This document shows, piece after piece, positions 28,121-36,045 of a stretch of 64,000 nucleotides of DNA; positions within the stretch are counted from its first letter, which is position 1, and each line of letters starts with the position of its first letter. Source of the stretch: Desulfobacteraceae bacterium UBA2174 (lineage in GTDB: Bacteria > Desulfobacterota > Desulfobacteria > Desulfobacterales > UBA2174). The DNA lies in NCBI GenBank assembly GCA_002327445.1, contig DCWA01000029.1, positions 1 to 64,000 on the forward strand, read 5' to 3'. The translations under genes were made by a program, and so were the position numbers. The notes under the pieces were generated by a model that made no database searches, was not told the DNA's origin, and saw only the letters and a program-made list of their open reading frames with translations.

Positions 28121-28440
28121 ACAAAAAACAGAGCCCGCACGGTGAAAGGTGAAATTCTTTCGCCTGGCGGGCGCTTTACGGTCCGGCTGTCCACCGGTTT
28201 TCGGTCACAACGCCCCCCCTTTCGGTTTTGGGGTCAACGGTTTTGGCAATCTACTGAAGCTTCCTTCAGAATGCAAGCCTTGTCGGCCGTAATTTTCCAA
28301 AGATACCAATGATTACTATTTATGTTCTACTAATACTCTCCCTGGTTTCGCATGACTTTCCTGCAGCGGCAGTCATCCAAGATTTTCAGGGAAAACGGTC
28401 ATTCCGGCCCGTCATGGCTTCTCTGCGCGCATCGCCGGCA
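28121..28440 (+). repeat. Dispersed hairpin repeat, copy B
   Basis: Contains GGTGAAAG/CTTTCGCC (first hairpin, with a G-U pair) and CTGAAG/CTTCAG (second hairpin). It runs on to a tail, GGGAAAACGGTCATTCCGGC, that matches the tail of copy E. The tail enters the 3' end of the KilA-N gene and replaces its natural end. Confidence 0.75.
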
Positions 28441-28874
28441 CGGCTTGTTCGCGCGCGAGGGCCACGGGCCGGCCGTGGCATTCGTTTGAACTCGACGGAC
28501 ACCCATGAGGCGAATTCAAAGGCGATGTCCTTATGGGCGTAAGTGCCGCCATAGCGGCCAGCTCTGGATACCAGGCCAATAGCTCCTGTGGCCTCAATCC
28601 AACGTTTTGATGTGAGGATAAAACTGTTTAACCCTGCCTGTTTTTTAATCCCATCGAATTCGATGGGATTAAAAACGGGGTTATTGAGCTGTTCCCATAT
28701 CCCCAAGAATTCAATAGTATTACGGTTTCTAAGCCAGTTCTGGATGATGTAATCCGTCCGCTTGCTGGCCTTGTACCGGGCTATGTCGGTCAGTGAGATA
28801 TAGTCTTCATCACGCTGGTTTATGACCGTGACCTGACTGCCCCGAACCGTTATCTTTTGATTCTTTCCGCTCAT
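28386..28874 (-). pseudogene. KilA-N domain protein truncated by repeat copy B
   Basis: The N-terminal 130 residues are a good KilA-N domain (DEDYISLTDIARYK; then GRYGGTYAHKDIAFEFASW and V-EFK), a DNA-binding fold common in phage and defence genes. Immediately after the EFK, where the family continues with helices such as LIKEFQRLK, the reading frame runs through repeat copy B and becomes Arg/Pro-rich. The 162-residue product therefore lacks its C-terminal part. No promoter signal stands out. It may still express a bare KilA-N domain, but a broken gene is more likely. Confidence 0.7.
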
Positions 28875-28969
28875 AAACCTCCCCTCTTTATATCACTCCG
28901 CCCCCTCTGTTGATTGATGCAAATTCCCAATCTATTGAACTTTGGCTTCATTTCCACTTTTTTCCTGGT

Positions 28970-29140
28970 TTATTGAATCAATCCTTCAAGTTCATGTTTC
29001 GGGTCACGTAGCTCGACGTTGATCGAGACCTTGCAGTTAGATTGTTTCTCTTTCCGGAGCCGCGCCTCGCAACGATACAGCTCCCACTGCCTTAGTCCAA
29101 CGCGCTCCATCCGTTCCACCCGCGTTTGCAGGTCTTACCC
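28970..29140 (-). pseudogene. C-terminal fragment of a DUF4391-like protein
   Basis: A minus-strand frame of about 55 codons, without a proper start, ends in a coherent helix: ARLRKEKQSNCKVSINVELR followed by KHELEGLIQ and stop. This matches the usual C-terminus of DUF4391 proteins, where a REKQFN-KVELN-EL pattern ends the chain. The rest of the gene is gone, cut off before repeat copy C. DUF4391 genes commonly sit beside helicases and methylases of restriction systems, so this is probably the stump of a lost defence cassette. Confidence 0.5.
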
Positions 29141-29225
29141 GGCCATGCCCGGTACGGCATCAGGGGCATCAGCGATTGGCCAAGGCGATGAGCTCAAAGT
29201 AATCGAGCCTGACGATACAAACTTC

Positions 29226-29480
29226 ACAGAAAACAGAGCCCGCATGGCGAAAGGTGAAATTCTTTCGCCTGGCGGGCGCTTTACGGTCCGGCTGTCCACC
29301 GGTTTTCGGTCACGATGCCTCTCCCTTGCGGTTTGGGGTCGACGGCTGGGTCAAACTACTGACTGCAGCTTCAGATTACAAGCCCCAAAATATCGATTTC
29401 ACAAGTAATAGTAACAATTCCCACTTTTGGACGGTTCATTCTTTTTCTGGTTGTCGGATGACTTTTCAGCAACGGCACAG
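29226..29480 (+). repeat. Dispersed hairpin repeat, copy C
   Basis: The most complete copy. GGCGAAAG pairs with CTTTCGCC (hairpin 1), then a CCGG-rich middle, then CTGA/TCAG (hairpin 2), then the shared tail through GGTTGTCGGATGACTT. It lies between the KilA-N/DUF4391 remnants and hicAB. Confidence 0.8.
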
Positions 29481-29490
29481 CCATCCGAAA

Positions 29491-29871
29491 TTTCGCCGCT
29501 TTCCCTTTTCCCACTCCGTTTACGAAGCATTAGCCGGTCAGCCAGCGCATCGGCATGGTCTTTGGTGATAGGAGAACGAGGCCAGCTTTGAAAAATCAGA
29601 ATTGGCGGTTTCATTGCTCAAGGACCTGCTCCCACTGAAGTGGATTTTCCGGATATAGCCCGAGCCGAGCCGGCTCTGCTTGCGAAGGAATAACGGAAAA
29701 AAGGGTCAGCAACTACGGGAAAAGGACTAAACGCGATCTGGTTTCCTTCGGGCCTTTCACTCTGGACGCGATCCGGGGTCCGCGTCGGAAGGCCGAAGGT
29801 TTCAGGGAAATCGGTGCGCAGTCAAAACCCGGGGACAGCAGGTCTGCATATGGCATTGTTGCTGCCAGGGA
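29491..29871. other. Gene-free stretch
   Basis: Between repeat copy C and the hicB stop I see no convincing gene, RNA or strong signal. Confidence 0.4.
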
Positions 29872-30099
29872 TCAAGCCGTCAGCGCCTCGTAGATCACTG
29901 GACGGTATCGGGGCACTGGAATCGGTTTCCGGTTTTCTTTGGCCGCCTTCAGCCAGAGCGCCTTGGCCCGTTGCACCTCACGAAGCGCCTCCTCGGGTGT
30001 TTCCCCGAAGGCCGAACAGGCTTCCAGATCCGGTATGTCGGCGATGTAGCCATCGTCTTCTTCTGAGAAAAAAATATTAATGTGATAGTCCCGCATCAT
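29872..30099 (-). CDS. hicB: HicB-type antitoxin
   Basis: A 75-residue HicB antitoxin with the short partial RNase H fold: DYHINIFFSEEDDGYIADIP, then LEACSAFGETPEEAL and a C-terminal helix. It neutralises HicA and, in related pairs, represses the operon; this short form has little room for a separate DNA-binding domain. The ATG overlaps the hicA stop by four bases (30096-30099), so the pair is translationally coupled. Confidence 0.9.
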   Translation of the reverse strand: MMRDYHINIFFSEEDDGYIADIPDLEACSAFGETPEEALREVQRAKALWLKAAKENRKPIPVPRYRPVIYEALTA

Positions 30100-30347
30100 T
30101 CATTCTCCAAATGCAGGCCATAACGTTCGACCAGTTTCAAGAATTGCCTGACCTGATAAGATTTTACCTGCCCCTTGAACTCCTGTAAATCGATCAATTC
30201 GGGCAAATCAGGATGAACGAATATATGGTGACTGCCGTCGGTCCGCGCGAGCTGAAAACCGAATGCCTGAACGAGTCCGACAAAAGCCTCAAACCTAATG
30301 TTACGAGAACCTCTCAGGATTGATCTGAGAAGCTTCTTCGGGTTCAA
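30096..30347 (-). CDS. hicA: HicA-type mRNA interferase toxin
   Basis: An 83-residue HicA toxin with a dsRBD-like fold and the catalytic histidine in DGSHHIFVHP (about residues 37-46). It cleaves mRNA when free of HicB. The start appears to be TTG at 30347, preceded at 7 bases by AAAGGA. The N-terminal stretch before RFEAFVGLVQAFGF is somewhat longer than usual. The gene order toxin then antitoxin is normal for hicAB. Together with hicB it forms a self-contained addiction cassette between repeat copies C and D. Confidence 0.88.
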   Translation of the reverse strand: MNPKKLLRSILRGSRNIRFEAFVGLVQAFGFQLARTDGSHHIFVHPDLPELIDLQEFKGQVKSYQVRQFLKLVERYGLHLENE

Positions 30348-30448
30348 ATCAGATCCTTTCTTCTGCTCACACTTCTGTTGTCCTATTCATCGTTTATCGT
30401 CATGGTTCTTTGCCGGTTACCATCGACTTGAATCCAGACATTTCACTC

Positions 30449-30477
30449 AATCTATAGCCCTTCAAAAATATTGTCAA
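30449..30477 (-). promoter_or_regulatory. Candidate sigma70-type promoter for hicAB
   Basis: On the minus strand a perfect TTGACA (30477-30472) is followed after 17 bases by TAGATT (30454-30449). It is about 100 bases upstream of the hicA start. Confidence 0.45.
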
Positions 30478-30574
30478 AAAAGACAGCTCCGAGATGCGAT
30501 GACCTCCAACTCCCGGTTCTTGAACTTTATGGTTATCAATTTGATTTATTTGGATTTACTGGGCCTCTGGCCTG

Positions 30575-30716
30575 CGCCGCGAAAGGTGAAATTCTTTCGC
30601 CTCGCGGGCTCTTCATGGGGCCGGCTGGCAACCGGTTTTCGGTCACGATGCTTGTCCCTCGGGGTTTGAGGGTCGACGGCTGGGTCAAACTACTGACTGC
30701 AGCTTCAGATTACATG
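30575..30716 (+). repeat. Dispersed hairpin repeat, copy D
   Basis: Shares GCGAAAG/CTTTCGC (hairpin 1), the GGTTTTCGGTCACGATGC core, GTTTGA/TCAAAC and CTGA/TCAG. It lacks the long tail of copies A and C. It lies between hicAB and dprA. Confidence 0.75.
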
Positions 30717-30881
30717 CGCCCATTCGGATAGCTCTGGTGCAGCTCCTTCTCTTACATAGCGGCCTGACCGTCTCCATGCCCTCGCTCCTTTTCCCGCCAG
30801 GTTCGGAGAAAGGAGAACCCACCGCCCCCCATTCTTCGTGCTTTACTCTGCCAGGCCCTTGCCTAAAACACCCAGGCACTG

Positions 30882-32201
30882 TCATTTGCGCCGATAGGAA
30901 ACCGGCCGGTCTCTTTTCCGCACCAACCCTTCAGCTACCGCGCGCGCCAGCCATTCGTCCAGTTGGTTTTTTTTAACATCCAGGATCTCTGCAAGGGCTT
31001 GAGGGGTTTGCCATTGCGCCAGAGCATCGAGCAAAACCGGCAACACCAATTTAAAAATAAGATCCTGCGGCGAAGGTGTTTCAATCGGCGTCGCGGCCGG
31101 AGCCTCCACGGGGATGGTTCTACTGGCTCCACTGGCCGCAGACGCCTCCTCAATGGCCGCGACGGGGCGGGGCCAGCGCTCCGGTTCCGCGAAAAGGCTA
31201 CCCTGCACACCTGACGCAGGTTTTCGGCCTTCGGAAAGGCTGGCCAAACTCCGTCTCAAATCGTCCTCCCACGGCGGCGAAAAAGCTCGCGCCCCCAGCT
31301 TCAACAACTCACGGTTGCCGGCGGGCATGTTTTCCCCGTCACGAACGAAAACAGGGCGCGGGTGATCCCTTTTGAGTTCCTCGGTCGCACCGGCCCAAGT
31401 GCCGCCTTTGCCTTTTTCGGCGCTGATGATGAGTGCGTAATCGGCCAGGGCATAGATCTGCTTGTTGCGCCCCATGGCATTGCCGACATTGAAACGGGCC
31501 TCCGGGAAATAAGCGCTCACCAGCACAAGACGCTTGTTTCGAATCGAATCTCGGTACTTACCGGTCACGGCCGCCTTGGACAGACTGTCGGCCAAGCATC
31601 CGACAGCGGTTCCTCCGGCTTCAAGGGCAGCTAGCATCGCGGTCTCGTCCACCCCTCGCGCTCCCCCTGAAACCACCTGCACCCCTTGCCCGGCGCAGAC
31701 CCGGGCCACCTTCCGGGTAAACGCCTCCCCGGCACCGTCGACATTGCGTGATCCGACGATGGCCAGCCCGCCCCGGTCGAGCAATCCCATGTCACCGATC
31801 CCGTAGAGAATCGGCGGTGCCTGCTTTCTGAGGTGCCGTTTAAGCCTTTCCGGGTAGCGGGAATCACTGCGACAGAGGATCCAGATGCCGGTGTTGGTCC
31901 ATTTTTCAACCGCCAGGGCCATTTTGGGCCCACGCAAGAGCAACTTGCCAATACGGGATGAATCGATGTCAAACGGTGTTTTGGCCAGCATCCGAATACC
32001 GTCGTCGCTCATCAGGACCTCGGGGCGCAGATCATGATCGTGCATCCAGGTCGCCAGCCGATTGTACTCTGCAAGACTGAGCGGTTTTTCGCATCCCTCC
32101 GCCTCTTCATTGCCGAAACGGCCGCAAAGCATCAGGATCACCTTGGCATCATTGCTCAGTTCATCGGGGGGAATGATCGACATTTTCTCATCCGTTGCCA
32201 T
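30882..32201 (-). CDS. dprA: DprA/Smf-family protein
   Basis: A 439-residue DprA-like protein. The Rossmann-type core begins LAIVGSRNVDGAG (about 145-157), continues VVSGGARGVDETAML (about 176-190), and carries the C-terminal winged-helix part (QTPQALAEILDVKKNQLDEW). Housekeeping DprA loads RecA on transforming ssDNA. Here the gene is coupled to a RecQ-phosphoribosyltransferase fusion, overlapping its end by 14 bases, and sits in a defence island. A role in a DprA/helicase defence module is therefore at least as likely as natural transformation. Confidence 0.85.
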   Translation of the reverse strand: MATDEKMSIIPPDELSNDAKVILMLCGRFGNEEAEGCEKPLSLAEYNRLATWMHDHDLRPEVLMSDDGIRMLAKTPFDIDSSRIGKLLLRGPKMALAVEKWTNTGIWILCRSDSRYPERLKRHLRKQAPPILYGIGDMGLLDRGGLAIVGSRNVDGAGEAFTRKVARVCAGQGVQVVSGGARGVDETAMLAALEAGGTAVGCLADSLSKAAVTGKYRDSIRNKRLVLVSAYFPEARFNVGNAMGRNKQIYALADYALIISAEKGKGGTWAGATEELKRDHPRPVFVRDGENMPAGNRELLKLGARAFSPPWEDDLRRSLASLSEGRKPASGVQGSLFAEPERWPRPVAAIEEASAASGASRTIPVEAPAATPIETPSPQDLIFKLVLPVLLDALAQWQTPQALAEILDVKKNQLDEWLARAVAEGLVRKRDRPVSYRRK

Positions 32202-34260
32202 GGGAACTCATGGCCAAGGCCAAGGGGAACACCGCCGGACAACCCGCATCCCTAAGTAGCGCCGCGATAACGGTAAAGGTCCATCCCGAATCCACCATAT
32301 CATCCACAAGCAGCACCGGCCCTCCCGGTAAGTCGGCACCTTCCAAGGCAAATACACCATCAAGATTGTTGGCTTGCTGAAAGCTGTTCTGCATCTCCTT
32401 TTGGGGCCGGTTGGATCGGAGTTTTCTGATCAGGGGCACGAACTGCATTTCAAGATGGGCGCCGAGCCGTTGGGCAAAATCAGGAACAAGTTCCGGCCGA
32501 GTCAATGAGGGAACACAGGTTATCCAGAATGGAAAAGGATCCGGAGACCAGGAATCGAGCATCTGCCGACAAGCATCAACCAGGTCATCACTGAATCGCC
32601 CGGTGTGATATTTACCGTCCTCTACCATTCGCCCCCACCCCTCATCCCCCCAGAGACAGAGGGCCCTCCCTTCCCTGGCCGTTTGCCCCGCCTCAATCCG
32701 CCCACGATAGCCATAAACCGGAAACGCCGCCGGAGGCCACATTTTCCTCGGAACGATGGCTTGGTGGCTTCTTTTCAAAAACAGGCTGGCCGCATTGGCC
32801 AAATCCGTGTCGATCGACTCTGGCCACAACGGCTGCCTCAGGCAGTTGGCGCATCTGCCACATGGCTCGGCGTGGGGATCATCCAGCGCCGTGGAGAGAA
32901 ACTGCATCAGACACGATTGGGTGCGCATATAGGCACGCATGTCTTCCCGCTCGGCACGCCGCAACCGACAAAGTTGGGCGATGGCCTCCCGATCCGGTTC
33001 ATAATCGATGGCCGTGGCATACCATCGAGTTCCTTGTTTAACGATCGGCGCGGGGCTCTCCACCGATAGATATTTGAGGGTTTTCTCGATCTCTCCATGC
33101 CTCAGATTGACCTTTTGCTGGAGCATTGGCACCGACAGCCCGTCCCGGGCAGCATTCAAGGCGCTGAGCACCTCTTCGATATGCGCCCGGGGAGGAAAGG
33201 CCGTGCGGATGAAATATTCGATGATCTCGTCGTCTTCGCGACCACTGAGCAAAATGCCGTAGGCATTCTCCAGGGCCCTGCCGGCACGTCCCACTTGCTG
33301 GTAGTAGTGCACCACCGATCCGGGCCGCTGAAAATGAATCACGAATCCCAGATCGGGTTTGTCGAACCCCATTCCCAAAGCCACGGTTGCCACGAGTGCC
33401 TTGATGCGGTTGGACAGCAGCATATTCTCCAACCCTTCACGGTCTTCAACACCGGCATGGTAGGCCCGGGCATCGATGCCGTTGCGCCGCAACCATTCCG
33501 CCAAGCGTTCCGCGTCCCGCTGGGTCAAGGTGTAGACGATCCCGCTGCCTGGCATCCTTGGCAGGTTTTCAGCAATCCAGGCCATACGGGCCGCCGGGCT
33601 GGGAAGCCGAATATTCTGGAGACGCAGAGAGCTTCTGGCCAAAGGTCCCCGTTCGATCCGCAAGTCACCGAGCTGGGTTGCTACATCGGCCACCACCCGG
33701 TTGTTGGCCGTTGCGGTGGTCGCCAGTACCGCGATATTCTTCGGCAGTGCTCGAAGCACACGAACGATGCGGCGGTAGTCCGGACGGAAATCGTGCCCCC
33801 AATCGGAGATGCAATGCGCTTCGTCCACCACGAACAATCCGACGCGACCTGCCATGGGAATGAGAATGTCTTCCCGAAAAGTGTCGTTGGCCAGTCGTTC
33901 CGGCGAAATCAGGAGGACGTCGACCTCGTTTCGCATCACCTTTGCCCGCACCTCCTCCCAATCTTCCTGATTGGCGGAGTTGATCGTTTCCGCCCGGATA
34001 CCGATCCGTTGCGCCGCCAAAATCTGGTTGCGCATCAAAGACAGCAACGGCGAAATAAGCAGAGTCAATCCCTCACCGGCATCACGCAGCATGCGAGTGG
34101 CCAAAAAATAGACCATGCTCTTGCCCCAGCCGGTGCGCTGCACCACCAATATCCGCCGCTTGTTCAGCAGCGCCTCGATGCAGTTCCATTGACCGTCCCG
34201 GAACTCGACAGCAGGGTCGTTCAGGGATTTTTTCAGCAAATTCAGAGCGGTTCTTCTCAT
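32188..34260 (-). CDS. RecQ-like helicase fused to phosphoribosyltransferase
   Basis: A 690-residue protein. The RecQ helicase core has Walker A QRTGWGKSM (about 45-53), the DEAH box VVDEAHCISDWGHDFRPDYR (about 155-174) and motif VI QQVGRAGRA (about 318). A zinc-binding PCGRCANC lies near 470. The last 60 residues form a phosphoribosyltransferase segment with the PRPP loop VLLVDDMVDSG (about 650). Bacterial RecQ normally ends in RQC and HRDC domains; here they are replaced. I chose the ATG at 34260, because the longer GTG frame would start inside repeat copy E. It is coupled to dprA downstream. The enzymatic substrate of the PRTase part is unknown. Confidence 0.85.
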   Translation of the reverse strand: MRRTALNLLKKSLNDPAVEFRDGQWNCIEALLNKRRILVVQRTGWGKSMVYFLATRMLRDAGEGLTLLISPLLSLMRNQILAAQRIGIRAETINSANQEDWEEVRAKVMRNEVDVLLISPERLANDTFREDILIPMAGRVGLFVVDEAHCISDWGHDFRPDYRRIVRVLRALPKNIAVLATTATANNRVVADVATQLGDLRIERGPLARSSLRLQNIRLPSPAARMAWIAENLPRMPGSGIVYTLTQRDAERLAEWLRRNGIDARAYHAGVEDREGLENMLLSNRIKALVATVALGMGFDKPDLGFVIHFQRPGSVVHYYQQVGRAGRALENAYGILLSGREDDEIIEYFIRTAFPPRAHIEEVLSALNAARDGLSVPMLQQKVNLRHGEIEKTLKYLSVESPAPIVKQGTRWYATAIDYEPDREAIAQLCRLRRAEREDMRAYMRTQSCLMQFLSTALDDPHAEPCGRCANCLRQPLWPESIDTDLANAASLFLKRSHQAIVPRKMWPPAAFPVYGYRGRIEAGQTAREGRALCLWGDEGWGRMVEDGKYHTGRFSDDLVDACRQMLDSWSPDPFPFWITCVPSLTRPELVPDFAQRLGAHLEMQFVPLIRKLRSNRPQKEMQNSFQQANNLDGVFALEGADLPGGPVLLVDDMVDSGWTFTVIAALLRDAGCPAVFPLALAMSSHGNG

Positions 34261-34282
34261 GGTTGGCAGTTTTCCGAGAGCT

Positions 34283-34440
34283 GATGTCCACACCTGTTCT
34301 CGGTCACGATGCCTCTCCCTTGCGGTTTGAGGGTCAACGGCCGGGCCAATCTACTGAAGGCTCCTTCAGATTGCAAGCCTTGTCAGCCGGAATTTTTCCG
34401 AGAAAACGGTTATGCTGGCCGGTCATGGCTCGTTCGGCCG
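34283..34440 (+). repeat. Dispersed hairpin repeat, copy E
   Basis: Lacks hairpin 1 but keeps CGGTCACGATGCCTCTCCCT, then CTGAAG/CTTCAG (hairpin 2) and the GAGAAAACGGTTATGCTGGC tail shared with copy B. It begins 22 bases upstream of the RecQ-PRTase gene start. Confidence 0.7.
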
Positions 34441-34470
34441 CGACCCGCGGCGTTCTTCCTCGCCGCCAAC

Positions 34471-34507
34471 AAAAACGGTCCCGTTTTCGCCAACGAAAAC
34501 GGGACCG
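34471..34507 (-). terminator. Rho-independent-type terminator
   Basis: CGGTCCCGTTTTCG (34476-34489) and CGAAAACGGGACCG (34494-34507) form a perfect 14-bp stem with a CCAA loop. On the minus strand it is followed by five T. It would stop leftward transcription from the cyd side before it enters the RecQ/DprA cassette. Confidence 0.6.
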
Positions 34508-34801
34508 GCAGATGCGCAAGAGATTGTGTTTGGACAGGACCGACGGGAGCTTCTGACAGGGGTCGAAGAGGCCGGTAAAGACAGCCGGGCTTGGGGTTGT
34601 TGGGGCGGTTGTGGAGCGCGCAGCGACTTGCCATCGATTTTAATGGTCGCGCAGCGGTGTTTGAGCCGGTCGGGCAGGGCCTGGCCAACGAAGATGATAG
34701 GTTTTACCGATTAAAAAAAGCCTTTATTGCGACAGTCTGCGCCAAGAGCTGCCGCCACACTGTTCGTGCTTGCTTACCTCAACTTTCAATATACGAGCTT
34801 G

Positions 34802-34884
34802 CAACGAGGAATCTCAAACATCCGCTATTATGATACATTTCGTTTTACGAAGAGATCCCTCGCTGCGCTCGGGATGACAATTCG
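34802..34884. repeat. Partial copy of a dispersed GGAATCT/CTCGGGATGACA repeat
   Basis: Contains ACGAGGAATCTC and GAGATCCCTCGCTGCGCTCG followed by GGATGACA, also found at 49658-49760 and 63297-63400. The surrounding 34508-34954 holds no gene I can support. Confidence 0.55.
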
Positions 34885-34954
34885 AACTTTTTACGAAGGC
34901 ATCATTTTTTACTCCGGGCGGCGTGATGTTATGGATGGACACGAGACTATGCCC

Positions 34955-35983
34955 TCAGTAGGCATCCTCATAGGAAAGAGTCTCCTCGGTGACCTTTCCC
35001 TTGAAAAGGTTATAGGCCCAGGCCTGGTAAAGGATCACAATGGGCACGAAGACAAGGGCCAATCCCAACATGATCTTGAGAGTGAGCGGGCTGGATGAGG
35101 CATTATAGGCCGTAAGGCTGAATTCCGAATTCAAGCTTGAAGGAAGCATCCTCGGGAATAGGCCGATGAAGCCATAGAAACAGGCCCCCGCTATGGTGAC
35201 GGCAGAGGAAAACCATGCCCTCCACAGAGCCCCCCTTGCAAGAAACATCCGAACGCCCAACAGGGCAAGCACCGTAATGAGGATAAAGACGAACAGAAGA
35301 GGGCGGGCCATATAATTTCGATAGATGTCGGTGCTTATGGCCGATGCCGCCAGAAAAAGCACCGCGACCGCCAAAAGGATCGCCCACAAGCCCTTGGCGA
35401 GTCTAATTGCCCGTTCGTGAAGATCGCCCTCGGCCTTGATGGCAAGCCACAGTGCACCGTGCACCGACACAAGCAGGAGAAAGAGAATGCCGCCCAGCAG
35501 CCCGTAGGGGTTGAGCAAGGTGAACAGTGTCCCTTGGTAAACCCCTTCCCCGTCTATGGGGATCCCCCGGAAGATGTTAGCAAAGGCGACCCCAAGGAGC
35601 ACGGCCGGAAGAAGGCTCCCCAGGAACATGCAGCCGTCCCAGATTCTTTTCCACCCGGGACTTTCCACCTTGCCCCTGAATTCGAAAGACACACCCCGCA
35701 CAATCAGCCCGAAGAGCACAAGCATGAGGGCGGAATAAAGAGAGCTGAACATGACCGCATAGAGCACGGGAAAGGCTGCAAAGGTAACTCCCCCGGCCGT
35801 TATGAGCCAGACCTCGTTTCCGTCCCATAGAGGGCCGGCGGCGTTGTAAATCACCCGTTTTTCCCTTTCATTCCGGGCAATGAAAGGAAGAAGCACTCCC
35901 ATTCCCAGATCGAATCCGTCGGTCATAAAATAGACGGCCCACAACAATACCCAAAGAAAGAACCAAATCGCCTGCAGATCCAT
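34955..35983 (-). CDS. cydB: Cytochrome bd quinol oxidase subunit II
   Basis: A 342-residue integral membrane protein with eight or nine hydrophobic segments. The N-terminus (IWFFLWVLLWAVYFMTDGFD-LG) and GNEVWLITAGG are hallmark CydB sequences. With CydA it forms the quinol oxidase that reduces oxygen to water without proton pumping. In an anaerobe it serves oxygen detoxification or microaerobic respiration. AGGAGGT lies 8 bases before the ATG. It follows cydA by 62 bases. Length is slightly below the E. coli protein. Confidence 0.93.
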   Translation of the reverse strand: MDLQAIWFFLWVLLWAVYFMTDGFDLGMGVLLPFIARNEREKRVIYNAAGPLWDGNEVWLITAGGVTFAAFPVLYAVMFSSLYSALMLVLFGLIVRGVSFEFRGKVESPGWKRIWDGCMFLGSLLPAVLLGVAFANIFRGIPIDGEGVYQGTLFTLLNPYGLLGGILFLLLVSVHGALWLAIKAEGDLHERAIRLAKGLWAILLAVAVLFLAASAISTDIYRNYMARPLLFVFILITVLALLGVRMFLARGALWRAWFSSAVTIAGACFYGFIGLFPRMLPSSLNSEFSLTAYNASSSPLTLKIMLGLALVFVPIVILYQAWAYNLFKGKVTEETLSYEDAY

Positions 35984-36045
35984 CTTCTATTACCTCCTAT
36001 GGAAAGGAATCGTAGACTTTCAGTGGCCCGCTCCCTTCGTCATGT

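Noticed and set aside
29399..29614. 71-residue minus-strand gene
   Set aside because: Most of it is the reverse of repeat copy C; no family resemblance and no good ribosome site.
27829..34440. Integron cassette array
   Set aside because: Cassettes with repeats between them look similar, but I see no integron integrase and no RYYYAAC/GTTRRRY core sites in the repeats.
34426..34711. Open minus-strand frame upstream of the RecQ-PRTase gene
   Set aside because: No start codon or ribosome site, includes a strong terminator hairpin, and the sequence resembles nothing I know.
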